Shown here: piece by piece, positions 8,522 to 17,103 of the stretch
Layout of the letters: every line of letters begins with the position of its first letter
Position numbering within the stretch: position 1 is the first letter of the stretch
Assembly: GCF_039680535.1 (NCBI RefSeq)
Contig: NZ_JBDKSS010000005.1
Location: 1 to 64,000 of the forward strand
DNA length: 64,000 nt
From: Parvibaculum sp039680535
Lineage (GTDB): Bacteria; Pseudomonadota; Alphaproteobacteria; Parvibaculales; Parvibaculaceae
Reading direction: 5' to 3'
The notes under the pieces: model-generated
Databases searched by the model: none
What the model was told of the DNA's origin: nothing
Seen by the model: the letters and a program-made list of their open reading frames with translations, nothing else
Program-made: the position numbers and the translations under genes

Positions 8522-9715
8522 CTATTTTGCCAGCTTCGGTTCGCGCGGCATACCAAGCCCACGTTCCGAAATAATGTTTTTCTGAATCTGCGCCGTGCCG
8601 CCGCCGATGATGAGCCCAAGCTGAAACATGTACCCCCACTGCCACGAGCCATGACTGCGCAGATAGGGGCTGTCGTCGTAGAGAACGCCAAACTCTCCCA
8701 TGACGTCGATCGCGAGCGCCGATATTTGATGGGTAAGTTCGCAGGATTGAAGCTTCACGATCAGGCGCGCCAAGCCGGGGTCCTCACCCCTGCTCGCGCA
8801 GGTCAACTGCCGGAGCCCATTGAACTTCATGGCGGCAAGTTCCGCCTGAAGCCGTACCAGGCGGTCCCGGAAAATCGGATTGTCGATGGCCCGCTGCCCG
8901 TCGACGGTCTCCTCGCGCATCAGATCGACAAGGGCCTGGAACCTTGTTTCCATGGCGGCCGGATCGCCCAGCATTCCGCGCTCGTATTTCAGTGTTGCGT
9001 TGGCGACGAGCCATCCCTGCCCGCGCTGGCCGACGATCTGCGTCTTCGGTACGCGCACATCCGTGAAGAAGACTTCATTGAATTCGGCATGGCCCGTCAT
9101 GGTAGTGAGCGGACGGACTTCGATGCCCGGCGTCTTCATCGAGAAGATCAGATAGGAAATGCCTTCATGCTTCGGCTTGTCGGGCTCGGTGCGCACCAGA
9201 CAGAAAATCATGTCCGCCTCGTGCGCGGTGCTGGTCCATATCTTCTGGCCGTTGATGACGAAATCGTCGCCATCTTCAGTCGCCTTGGTCTGAAGGCTGG
9301 CGAGGTCTGAACCTGAACCCGGCTCGGAATATCCCTGGCACCAGACCACCTCGCCGCGAAGCGTCGGCTTCACCCATTTTTTCTTTTGCTCCTCGGTGCC
9401 AAGTTCCAGAAGCGTCGGCACCAGCATGGAGATACCCTGGTTCTGCAACGCCGCAGGCACACGAGCGGCGGAAAATTCCTCCGCGATGATGCGCGATTCC
9501 AGAATGTCCGGCATGGCGCCATAGCCGCCGTAGTCTTTCGGAATCGTCCGCGCCGCATAGCCGTGCTGGATCAGCAGTTGCTGCCAGGAACAGGCTTCGG
9601 GAGACGGACGCCCGGCAGCGCCGAGACCCTTAGGTGCCTGATCCTTGTGTTTTGTCAGGAACGCCCTGACCTCTTCCCGGAAAGCCTCGTATTTGGGGCC
9701 GTATGCCAGATCCAT
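8522..9715 (-). CDS. Acyl-CoA dehydrogenase, alpha-type subunit
   Basis: This 397-residue ACAD carries WCQGYSEPGSGSDLASL (125-141) and NGQKIWTSTAHEADM (155-169). Glu245 in LKYERGM is the probable helix-G base, while the C-terminal motif is IIGGGTAQIQ with Gly in place of Glu. GGAGATCTGGA precedes the ATG. It lies downstream of the thiolase-fold/DUF35 pair and immediately upstream of the short ACAD at 7425-8510, with which it probably forms a heterotetramer. The run from 11349 to 7425 looks like one transcript with gaps of 2, 39 and 11 bp. Confidence 0.87.
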   Translation of the reverse strand: MDLAYGPKYEAFREEVRAFLTKHKDQAPKGLGAAGRPSPEACSWQQLLIQHGYAARTIPKDYGGYGAMPDILESRIIAEEFSAARVPAALQNQGISMLVPTLLELGTEEQKKKWVKPTLRGEVVWCQGYSEPGSGSDLASLQTKATEDGDDFVINGQKIWTSTAHEADMIFCLVRTEPDKPKHEGISYLIFSMKTPGIEVRPLTTMTGHAEFNEVFFTDVRVPKTQIVGQRGQGWLVANATLKYERGMLGDPAAMETRFQALVDLMREETVDGQRAIDNPIFRDRLVRLQAELAAMKFNGLRQLTCASRGEDPGLARLIVKLQSCELTHQISALAIDVMGEFGVLYDDSPYLRSHGSWQWGYMFQLGLIIGGGTAQIQKNIISERGLGMPREPKLAK

Positions 9716-9754
9716 TCCAGATCTCCGATGCGTCGATGGCGATTGGTTCTATTT

Positions 9755-10177
9755 TTATTTCACGGCAGGCTTGAAACACGGAAGCTTGAATCCGTCGCCG
9801 ATGTCCTTGAAGACAAGGGCCACGGGCATGTCGAGTTTCACCGCCTCCGGGTCGCAGTCGAGCAAGCGCGTCGCCATGCGGACGCCTTCTTCCAATTCCA
9901 CGACCGCGGCTATATAGGGCACGTCGCGCGCGAAAGCCGGATGAAAAGGCTGGTAGGTCACCGTCCAGGAAAAAATGCGACCGCGACCGCCGCTCGGCTT
10001 CCACTCGTAATTCGGCGAGCCACATTTTGCGCACATGTAACGCGGCAGAAACCGCCAGGTATCGCAATAGCTGCACTGCTGAAAACGCAGGACGCCGTCC
10101 TGGCAAAGCTTCCAGAATTCCGCGTCGACCGGATCGACGGTCGCGGGCTGAGGATATTTCGGTTGCTGAATTTCCAT
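9755..10177 (-). CDS. DUF35 OB-fold zinc-ribbon protein, partner of the thiolase-fold protein
   Basis: This 140-residue protein has an N-terminal helix, a rubredoxin-like zinc ribbon (Cys35, Cys38, Cys49, Cys52) and an OB-fold. It belongs to the DUF35 family (ChsH2 C-terminal domain-like), whose members bind thiolase-like proteins. In actinobacterial cholesterol degradation such a pair (Ltp2 with ChsH2-DUF35) is a retro-aldolase releasing a short acyl-CoA from a branched side chain. Start ATG 10177 has a strong GGAGG; the longer frame to 10225 is unneeded. It begins 2 bp after the thiolase-fold gene ends. A second such pair lies at 59512-61076. Confidence 0.85.
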   Translation of the reverse strand: MEIQQPKYPQPATVDPVDAEFWKLCQDGVLRFQQCSYCDTWRFLPRYMCAKCGSPNYEWKPSGGRGRIFSWTVTYQPFHPAFARDVPYIAAVVELEEGVRMATRLLDCDPEAVKLDMPVALVFKDIGDGFKLPCFKPAVK

Positions 10178-10179
10178 TT

Positions 10180-11349
10180 TTACCTCCTCAAAATCGCGAG
10201 GCTGCCGTCGCCCAGATCGCCCCATCCGGTCACGAGTCCGATTTCAGCGTCAGGAATTTGCCGCTTGCCTGCATCTCCGCGCAATTGGCGTGTCGCCTCA
10301 AGTACATGGTTGAGGCCCCACACATGCGCCTCGCTCAAAAGACCGCCATGCGTATTGAGCGGAAACTTGCCGCCGAGTTCGATCTGTCCATCCTTGACGA
10401 AATCGAGTGCGCCGCCCGGCTCAAAATAGCCCAGGGCTTCGAGCTGCAGTAGCACGACATAGGTGAAGCAGTCGTAAACCTGCAGAAAGTCCATGTCCTT
10501 CGGCGTCACACCGGCCATGGCGAAAGCGCGCGGCGCGGCATAGCTCAAACCGATCTTGAAGGGGTCCGGCCGCGACGGAATATCGTCGGCAGGATAAGGA
10601 TGGCCCTCGGCCGCGCCGGAGATATAGACCGGCCTGTGAGGCAAGTCCTTCGCCCGCTCGGCGCTCGTCACCACGACGGCGCAGGCTCCATCCGTTTCGA
10701 GACAGCAATCGAATAAACGGAACGGGGAGGACACCATGCGCGACCGCATGTAGTCATCCATCGTCATCGGTTGGCCGCAGGTCAGGGCGCGGTCGTTGAG
10801 TTGGGCATGCTTGCGGCACGCCATTGCAATCCAACCCGTCGCCTCGGGGCCGACGTTGTAAAGTTTCGAGTGTCGCGTTGCGAGCCAGGCATACATCTGC
10901 ACCGGCAACAGAACGCCATAGGGGAGATAGTAACCCCGGATGGTCGAGGTCAGCGTGTTCATATTCATCGGTCGGCTTGGTGGCACCCCCGCCTTGGGAC
11001 GCAGCGCCGAGTAGCCGTTCCAGCCGAGCGTGACCAGCACGTTGTCGCAGACGCCGGAGGCCACGGCCATGGCGGCATTCTGCAACGCCGTGGTCGGGCT
11101 CGCGCCTCCCATATTGACCGTCGAGGCATATCGCAGCACATCGACGCCGAGGTTGGCGGCCAATTCCTCCGAGGTTGTATAGACGGGCGGCGGCACCATG
11201 CCGTCAATGTCCTTCGGCTTCAGCCCCGCATCCGCGATGGCCTGCCTCGCGGCATCGAGCATCATGGCCACGGCCGTCTGGTCCGATCCCTTTACATAAC
11301 TGGTCTCGCCGATCCCGACGATCGCGGCCTTGTCGCTGAAATTCTTCAC
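10180..11349 (-). CDS. Thiolase-superfamily protein lacking the nucleophilic Cys, probable side-chain aldolase
   Basis: This 389-residue protein has the SCP2/thiolase fold, opening KAAIVGIGETSYVKG. The segment that carries the nucleophilic Cys in true thiolases reads NMGGASPTTAL (79-89) with no Cys, and the C-terminal motif is NTHGGLLSEAHVWG. It therefore probably does not run thiolysis through an acyl-cysteine. Together with the adjacent DUF35 gene it matches Ltp2-type retro-aldolases that cleave 3-hydroxy-branched acyl-CoAs. The start is GTG 11349 with GAGGG upstream. It leads the minus-strand run through the ACADs. The alternative is a 3-ketoacyl-CoA-binding lipid-transfer protein. Confidence 0.82.
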   Translation of the reverse strand: MKNFSDKAAIVGIGETSYVKGSDQTAVAMMLDAARQAIADAGLKPKDIDGMVPPPVYTTSEELAANLGVDVLRYASTVNMGGASPTTALQNAAMAVASGVCDNVLVTLGWNGYSALRPKAGVPPSRPMNMNTLTSTIRGYYLPYGVLLPVQMYAWLATRHSKLYNVGPEATGWIAMACRKHAQLNDRALTCGQPMTMDDYMRSRMVSSPFRLFDCCLETDGACAVVVTSAERAKDLPHRPVYISGAAEGHPYPADDIPSRPDPFKIGLSYAAPRAFAMAGVTPKDMDFLQVYDCFTYVVLLQLEALGYFEPGGALDFVKDGQIELGGKFPLNTHGGLLSEAHVWGLNHVLEATRQLRGDAGKRQIPDAEIGLVTGWGDLGDGSLAILRR

Positions 11350-11439
11350 GAATCTGCCCTCATAACCTCTGTTCCCCGCACGCGGCTTTTTCGATGAGCG
11401 GCCGCCAGGCTTCCGTTAAAAAAACATTCTGTTGACAGA

Positions 11440-12534
11440 TCAAGTCACCGGAATGAGACATGAATGGACGGATTCCTGTCCCTCGATCTGGCGCGCCAGC
11501 GTCTTGATCGCCAGTTCAGCTTCCTCAAGCTCGAAATTATGAGTATGCATGAGTTCAAGAGGATATTTGCGGCGCTCGATCATCTCGATCGCCTTCTTGT
11601 ATCCCGACGACGTAACGCCGATTGCGCCTTTGATGGTGATTTCCTTCATGACGATAAGGTCGGAAACGAAGTCGGGGACAGGCTTAAATCCCTTGACGCC
11701 GGCAAGGACGACCGTTCCGCCCATACGGATACAATCCAGCGCATCACGGACCGGCTGAGTCGCGTAGGACGTGACCTCAACGATGACATCCGCGCCCTTT
11801 CCGTTTGTTAGCGCCCGCACGCGATCGACAACATTTTCGTTCTGCACATCGATGATGTGATCGGCACCAAGAGCGAGCGCCATCTGGAGCTTGTTTGAAT
11901 CGGCCGCAAGTCCTGTAACTATGATCTTTCCCGCGCCGGCTTCACGCGCGGCAACGACGCTCGCAAGCCCGCGCTGTCCGGGCCCAAAAATCAAAACCGT
12001 ATCGCCAACCTGCGTCTGCGGAATCTCCACCGCCCAGCGGAAGCCTGCGCCCAGCGGATTGAACATGACCGCCAGCTCCGCCGGAAGGTTCTTGTCCATC
12101 TTGTGAAGGATCGTGTTGGGCGCGAGATACATATATTGCGAATAGGCGCCCCAGAGACCCGGCGCCTCCGTGAGCGGAATATACGAGTAGATCTGGCGGC
12201 GGTCGCAGAGATGATAATGCCCGCCGACACAGGTGTCGCAGCAATGGCATGACAGCATCGTCTCGATGGCGACCCGGTCGCCGACATCGACACCCCAGCG
12301 CCTGGCAGCCTTGTCGCCGATCGCCTCGATGATTCCGAGAGGTTCGTGCCCCGGAATCACCGGCATCGGAGTCCGCAAGGCCCCTTCGTATTGTTCGTAA
12401 TCGCTGCCGCAAATGCCGCAGGCTTCGATACGGAGGATGGCGCTGTCGTCGGCGATCTGGGGGATCGGCAAATCGCGGGCTTCGAGTTTACGCGGAGCCG
12501 TCTGCACCATCGCCATCGATTTTTTCGGCAGCAT
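11440..12534 (-). CDS. Zinc-dependent medium-chain alcohol dehydrogenase
   Basis: This 364-residue MDR enzyme has catalytic-zinc residues in ACGICGSD and GHEPLG, and a structural-zinc loop with Cys pattern C-x2-C-x2-C-x7-C in LSCHCCDTCVGGHYHLC. A Rossmann segment VLIFGPGQRGLASV follows. It should oxidise a primary, secondary or cyclic alcohol with NAD(P)+. ATG 12534 follows GGGGAG; a GTG 27 bp further up is less likely. It is divergent from the CMD-MaoC-FadH-like operon, and an inverted repeat at 12575-12613 lies between them, suggesting joint control. The substrate is not deducible. Confidence 0.87.
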   Translation of the reverse strand: MLPKKSMAMVQTAPRKLEARDLPIPQIADDSAILRIEACGICGSDYEQYEGALRTPMPVIPGHEPLGIIEAIGDKAARRWGVDVGDRVAIETMLSCHCCDTCVGGHYHLCDRRQIYSYIPLTEAPGLWGAYSQYMYLAPNTILHKMDKNLPAELAVMFNPLGAGFRWAVEIPQTQVGDTVLIFGPGQRGLASVVAAREAGAGKIIVTGLAADSNKLQMALALGADHIIDVQNENVVDRVRALTNGKGADVIVEVTSYATQPVRDALDCIRMGGTVVLAGVKGFKPVPDFVSDLIVMKEITIKGAIGVTSSGYKKAIEMIERRKYPLELMHTHNFELEEAELAIKTLARQIEGQESVHSCLIPVT

Positions 12535-12574
12535 TTTCCACTCCCCGTTTCGTGTCGGCACCGACGATGTGTCG

Positions 12575-12613
12575 ATAACACATATATATTTTTTTAATGC
12601 TTGTATGTGTTAT
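12575..12613. promoter_or_regulatory. 10-bp inverted repeat between divergent genes (operator candidate)
   Basis: ATAACACATA (12575-12584) and TATGTGTTAT (12604-12613) are perfect inverted copies separated by 19 bp. They lie between the start of the minus-strand alcohol dehydrogenase (12534) and the plus-strand gene at 12683. The AT-rich spacer could hold a -10 region for either side. A related AACACATA half-site occurs at 20981-20988, upstream of the crotonase gene. The nearest regulator gene is the IclR gene at 16264, which I suggest as the binder. Confidence 0.6.
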
Positions 12614-12682
12614 ACAGGCTCAAAAGCAAGATGCGAAGACCTAAACTTCCGGCTTCGCCAAATTTGGGGAGGATTAGAAATA

Positions 12683-13252
12683 ATGGCCGACGAAACACCC
12701 AGGGTTCCCCTGCTGTCCGTGGCAGAAGCTGCAGCCGCGGCAGCGAAAGCCGGCATATCGGAACAAATGGCGCCACTCAGCGTCTTCCGGGTTTTGCTCC
12801 GACATCCCGATGTGGCGCACGAGCTTGCTTCGACGCTGACCACCCTGCTTTTCCAGGGCAACAAGCTCGATGCAAGACTGCGCGAACTCATCATCATGCG
12901 CATCGGCTGGAAAACGAAATCGCTCTATGAATGGACGCAGCATTGGCGGGTCGCCCGTATGCTGGACATTCCGGAAGCGGATCTGGTCGCGACGCGGGAC
13001 TGGAAAAATGCCTCCTGCCTGTCCGACGCCGACCGCGCCATCCTCGCCGCGACCGACGAGACGCTCGACGGCGGCATGATTTCGGACGCCACTTGGGCCG
13101 CATGTGCGGCGCACCTGAAAACGGCCGAAGAACGTATCGAACTGGTTGTCGCCATCGGCAACTGGACGCTTTTCTCGCAACTGCTCAGGAGCCTAAAAAT
13201 CCCGCTTGAGGATGGCGTCGTCGCCTGGCCACCGGATGGCAAGAAGCCTTGA
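12683..13252 (+). CDS. Carboxymuconolactone decarboxylase (CMD/AhpD) family protein
   Basis: This 189-residue all-helical CMD-family protein contains the typical stretch RELIIMRIGWKTKSLYEWTQHWRVA with the conserved Glu and His. It lacks the CxxC pair of peroxidase-type AhpD. A frame extends far upstream, but ATG 12683 follows GGGGAGG with normal spacing. It is first in a plus-strand operon with the MaoC protein and the FadH-like reductase. Many such CMD-like proteins sit in beta-oxidation or terpenoid gene clusters without an assigned reaction. No more specific function can be supported. Confidence 0.85.
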   Translation: MADETPRVPLLSVAEAAAAAAKAGISEQMAPLSVFRVLLRHPDVAHELASTLTTLLFQGNKLDARLRELIIMRIGWKTKSLYEWTQHWRVARMLDIPEADLVATRDWKNASCLSDADRAILAATDETLDGGMISDATWAACAAHLKTAEERIELVVAIGNWTLFSQLLRSLKIPLEDGVVAWPPDGKKP

Positions 13253-13291
13253 GCAGACGAGAAATAACAATTCAAGAACAGGATCGAGACA

Positions 13292-14140
13292 ATGAGCGGA
13301 AAAAAGACGATTTCAAAGGACCTAGTCGGCATGACGTTTCCGGCCGTCGACGTGGAGTGGTCTGACAAGGACACGATGCTCTATGCACTTGGCGTCGGTG
13401 CTCGTCCCGCCGACGGGCTTGATTTCATTTACGAAGGCCGGGGACCGAAAGTTTTGCCGACTTACGCCGTCATCCCCGGCGGGCGAGGGCTCGCCGGGCT
13501 GATGAGCGGCGTCGAGATGAAGTTGGAAATGCTGCTGCATGGCGAGCAATCCGTCGAGTTGCTGCGTCCCCTGCCCTCATCGGCCAAGATCAAGGTAACG
13601 GGACGCGTTTCCGAGGTTTGGGACAAAGGCAAGGCGGCCGTCATCGGGGTTGAGAGCACAGGCTCCGACGAGAAAGGACCACTCTTCAAAACTCATGCGA
13701 CTCTATTTGTGCGCGGCGCCGGCGGATTCGGCGGAGAGCGCGGGCCGTCAGGCGTCGACGCGACGCCGCCGGCCCGGACGCCTGACGCCGTCGTCGAGGA
13801 CGTGACGCGCCCCGAGCAAGGGGCGATCTACCGCCTCTCGGGTGACCGCAATCCGATCCACATCGATCCGGATTTCGCCAAGTTGGGCGGCTTTGAAAAG
13901 CCCTTTGTTCACGGGCTTTGCACATATGGCTTCGTCGGCCGCGCGGTCCTGAGCGAGCTTTGCGGCAACGATCCCGCCCGCTTCAAATCTCTCAGCGGGC
14001 GCTTTGCCGCTCAGGTCCATTTCGGCGACACCATAATAACGAAGATGTGGAAAGCGGGCGACGGCATCGCTATCGTGCAGGCCGAAACCCAAAACGGCAA
14101 CGTCGTCCTGTCTCAGGCCAGGGCAACATACAAGTCCTGA
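13292..14140 (+). CDS. MaoC-type 2-enoyl-CoA hydratase (two-hotdog)
   Basis: This 282-residue protein has an N-terminal MaoC_dehydrat_N-like hotdog and a C-terminal hotdog with the hydratase-2 signature YRLSGDRNPIHIDPDFAK. Asp185 and His190 are the expected catalytic dyad, followed by FVHGLCTYG. The length matches HSD17B4-like or ChsH-type hydratases that take bulky enoyl-CoAs. It lies 39 bp after the CMD gene and 10 bp before the FadH-like gene. Together with the MFE-2-type SDR at 2647 it could supply the two central steps of beta-oxidation for a branched or cyclic acyl-CoA. Confidence 0.9.
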   Translation: MSGKKTISKDLVGMTFPAVDVEWSDKDTMLYALGVGARPADGLDFIYEGRGPKVLPTYAVIPGGRGLAGLMSGVEMKLEMLLHGEQSVELLRPLPSSAKIKVTGRVSEVWDKGKAAVIGVESTGSDEKGPLFKTHATLFVRGAGGFGGERGPSGVDATPPARTPDAVVEDVTRPEQGAIYRLSGDRNPIHIDPDFAKLGGFEKPFVHGLCTYGFVGRAVLSELCGNDPARFKSLSGRFAAQVHFGDTIITKMWKAGDGIAIVQAETQNGNVVLSQARATYKS

Positions 14141-14150
14141 CGGACGGAAA

Positions 14151-16205
14151 TTGGTCAAAGTGAAAAAAATATCAAACCACTTTGCTCATCTGCTTCAACC
14201 GCTCGATCTGGGGTTTACGACACTCAGAAATCGCGTGTTGATGGGATCGATGCACACCGGCCTCGAAGAGATGCCGGACGGCTTCGCGCGGCAGGCCAGG
14301 TTCTTCGCAACACGCGCCAAGGGTGGTGTCGGAATTCTTGTCACCGGCGGCATTTCACCGAACAGGGCGGGAAGGCTCGCAGAGCGCGCGTCGGTCATGA
14401 CCGAAGACCTCGTTGAGGGTCATCGTGTGATTACACGCGCCGTCCACGACGAAGGTGGAAAGATCGTTCTCCAGCTCCTGCATGCTGGCCGCTACGGTCG
14501 GCACGCAGAACTGGTGGCGCCCTCCGCAGTCAGATCCCGCATCAACCCGCTTACGCCCCGCGCCCTGAGCGATGAGGAAATCCTTCAGACTATCGAGGAT
14601 TTCGGCACCGCCGCGGCGCTCGCCCGCGAAGCCGGATACGACGGCGTTGAAATCATGGGTTCGGAGGGCTATTTTCTCAATCAGTTCACTGCGGCGCGTA
14701 CAAATCAGCGCACAGACGAGTGGGGCGGCTCGGCTGAAAACCGGCGACGCTTGCCGGTTGAGGTCGTGAGGCATGTCCGCAAGCATTGCGGCTTGGACTT
14801 CATTGTCGTCTACCGGATATCCGTCCTCGATCTCGTCGAGGGGGGAAATTCTTGGCCGGACGTCGCCGCCCTTGCAAAAGATGTCGAGGGGGCCGGAGCG
14901 AACATCCTCAACACCGGCATAGGCTGGCATGAATCGCGTGTGCCGACGATCGCTCATATGGTGCCCCGCGGAGCTTTCACCTGGGCGATCAAGCGGCTCA
15001 AGGCGGAAGTCGCGATACCTGTGGTCGCTTCCAACCGGATCAATACGCCAGAGCAGGCGGAGCAACTGATTGCGGACGGACAGGCCGACATGGTTTCGCT
15101 CGCGCGTCCGCTATTGGCCGATCCCGATTTTGTCACGAAAACGGCATCAGGCGCATCGTCGAACATCAATACTTGCATCGGCTGCAATCAGGCCTGCCTC
15201 GACAATGCCTTCACCGGACGGCTGACAACCTGCATGGTCAATCCTGCGGCATGCCGGGAAGTCGAATTCAAGATCGTGCCAGCAGCCAGGGGAAAGCACA
15301 TCGCGGTCCTTGGCGGCGGCCCGGCGGGTCTTGCCTGCGCTGTGACCGCAGCCAAACGCGGCCACAAGGTGGCGCTATTCGAAGCCGACATCGAAATCGG
15401 CGGTCAGTTCAATCTGGCGCGACGGATTCCCGGCAAGGAGGACTATGCCGAAACCATCCGCTATTTCAGGAACCGGCTCGACGAACTGGGCGTCGAGGTT
15501 CGGTGCGGCCGGCCGGCTTCGCTCGCCGATCTGGAGAGCGGAGGATTTGACGAAATCGTCGTCGCAACCGGCGTTCGCCCACGCCGTCTCGACATTCCGG
15601 GTGCGGATCACCCGTCTGTCCTGACCTATGTAGAGGCAATCACAAATCCCGCACACGTCGGCGCCGAGGTTGCCATTATCGGTGCCGGCGGCATCGGCTT
15701 CGACGTGGCGGCGCTCCTCTCGCACCCGCATGGCGCGCACGATCCGTCACAGCCCGACATCGAGAGATTTTCCTCCGAGTGGGGAATTGATTTGAGTTAT
15801 ACGCAACCGGGCGCATTGCTGGCCGCCAATCATCAATGGCCGTCTGTCCGCAAGGTTCATCTTCTCCAACGCAAGGCGCGCGACAGTTTCGGCGCTGGCC
15901 TGAGCAAGACGCGGGGATGGGCAAACTTCCTGGAGGTGATGTTCCGCGGCGTTACGATGACCGGCAATGTAACCTATCTGAAAATCGACGACGCCGGGCT
16001 CCACATCGAAGCAGGCGGCAAACCGCAGACGTTGAAAGTCGACACGATTGTCGTCTGTGCCGGGCAGGAATCGGCGGACGACGCGTTGTCGTTCGCACGA
16101 TCCCTGGGCAAACCCGTTCATGCAATCGGCGGCGTCGACAAGCCGCAGCAACTTGATGCGGTCAGGGCGATCGAGGACGGCACGCGCCTCGCGCTCTCTC
16201 TTTGA
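14151..16205 (+). CDS. 2,4-dienoyl-CoA reductase-like FMN/FeS/FAD oxidoreductase
   Basis: This 684-residue protein of the FadH/BaiCD/old-yellow-enzyme group has an FMN-binding barrel at roughly 1-340. [4Fe-4S] ligands are Cys342, Cys345, Cys349 and Cys361, and an FAD/NAD(P) domain opens IAVLGGGPAGLAC near 384-396. Tyr174 and His260 (GWHE) occupy the positions of the E. coli FadH catalytic pair. It probably reduces 2,4-dienoyl-CoA or a related enone. The start is uncertain: TTG 14151 and GTG 14160 are both possible and no strong ribosome site is visible, so translation may be coupled to the MaoC gene 10 bp upstream. Confidence 0.86.
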   Translation: MVKVKKISNHFAHLLQPLDLGFTTLRNRVLMGSMHTGLEEMPDGFARQARFFATRAKGGVGILVTGGISPNRAGRLAERASVMTEDLVEGHRVITRAVHDEGGKIVLQLLHAGRYGRHAELVAPSAVRSRINPLTPRALSDEEILQTIEDFGTAAALAREAGYDGVEIMGSEGYFLNQFTAARTNQRTDEWGGSAENRRRLPVEVVRHVRKHCGLDFIVVYRISVLDLVEGGNSWPDVAALAKDVEGAGANILNTGIGWHESRVPTIAHMVPRGAFTWAIKRLKAEVAIPVVASNRINTPEQAEQLIADGQADMVSLARPLLADPDFVTKTASGASSNINTCIGCNQACLDNAFTGRLTTCMVNPAACREVEFKIVPAARGKHIAVLGGGPAGLACAVTAAKRGHKVALFEADIEIGGQFNLARRIPGKEDYAETIRYFRNRLDELGVEVRCGRPASLADLESGGFDEIVVATGVRPRRLDIPGADHPSVLTYVEAITNPAHVGAEVAIIGAGGIGFDVAALLSHPHGAHDPSQPDIERFSSEWGIDLSYTQPGALLAANHQWPSVRKVHLLQRKARDSFGAGLSKTRGWANFLEVMFRGVTMTGNVTYLKIDDAGLHIEAGGKPQTLKVDTIVVCAGQESADDALSFARSLGKPVHAIGGVDKPQQLDAVRAIEDGTRLALSL

Positions 16206-16263
16206 GGAAACAAATGAAAAAACGAGGGCGTGGCAAGAGACCATATGAAATCAGAGTTGTCGC

Positions 16264-17103
16264 ATGAACACTAACATCCTCAAATCCGAACTACCCTCGG
16301 CGACAACGGTAAAATCCGCGACCCGCGTTCTGGAGATTTTCGAGTATTTCGACGAAGTCAGACGCCCGGTGACGATTCAAGACGTGGCGCAGGCGCTGAG
16401 TTATCCTCATTCCAGCACCGCAGCTCTTTTGAAGAGCCTTGTCAGCCTCGGTTATCTGGAGCACGACGACCAGGGCAGGACTTTTTTTCCGAGCATCCGG
16501 ATATCTCTGCTGGGCAACTGGGTGGAGGCCGAGGCGTTACCTATCCGGAATGTTCGGCGCCTTATGAGACGGCTTTCGGCCGATACGGGGTGCACGATCA
16601 TCCTCGCCGCGCGTCTGGGAGACCATGCTCAATATATAAAGGTGATTCAAGGCACGTCGCCCATCCGCTTTCATGTCAAGCCAAGCACCAGGCGAATGCT
16701 CGCTTTTTCGACGATTGGCCGCGTTCTGCTCAGCGAACTTCCCTTACCCGAAGCGAGACGTTTGATTCAGGACGCCCTTGCCGCCATGCCGGAGCGACGA
16801 GCATCGACGCAGGAGATCGAAGACGAACTTCAAAGAATCAGAAAACGCGGCTTCGCGCTTTACAGCGATCTCGTGACTCCGGGGGCCACCATGCTGGCGA
16901 TGCCCATTCCAACGGGCCCGTCCGGACGTCCGGTCGCCATCGGAATAGCCGCTCCCAAAGAGTATTTTCGCAGTCGCAAACAAACATTCACAGAGTTATT
17001 GAAAAACGCCATCGCCGAGCACATTTCACAAAACGGTCAAAGCCTTAAGGAGACCCTCGGCGACGTGGACCAGCTCGAAGGCGACGATGATATAGCGCCG
17101 TAA
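16264..17103 (+). CDS. IclR-family transcriptional regulator
   Basis: This 279-residue protein has an N-terminal winged helix (SATRVLEIFEYFDEVRRPVTIQDVAQALSYPHSSTAALLKSLV) and a C-terminal IclR effector domain, including FSTIGRVLLSEL and GFALYSD. IclR proteins bind palindromes as dimers or tetramers and respond to small organic acids. It follows the FadH-like gene on the same strand with a 58-bp gap and converges with the hydrolase gene ending at 17104. I propose it controls the 12.5-16.2 kb genes through the inverted repeat at 12575-12613. There is no direct evidence. Confidence 0.88.
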   Translation: MNTNILKSELPSATTVKSATRVLEIFEYFDEVRRPVTIQDVAQALSYPHSSTAALLKSLVSLGYLEHDDQGRTFFPSIRISLLGNWVEAEALPIRNVRRLMRRLSADTGCTIILAARLGDHAQYIKVIQGTSPIRFHVKPSTRRMLAFSTIGRVLLSELPLPEARRLIQDALAAMPERRASTQEIEDELQRIRKRGFALYSDLVTPGATMLAMPIPTGPSGRPVAIGIAAPKEYFRSRKQTFTELLKNAIAEHISQNGQSLKETLGDVDQLEGDDDIAP

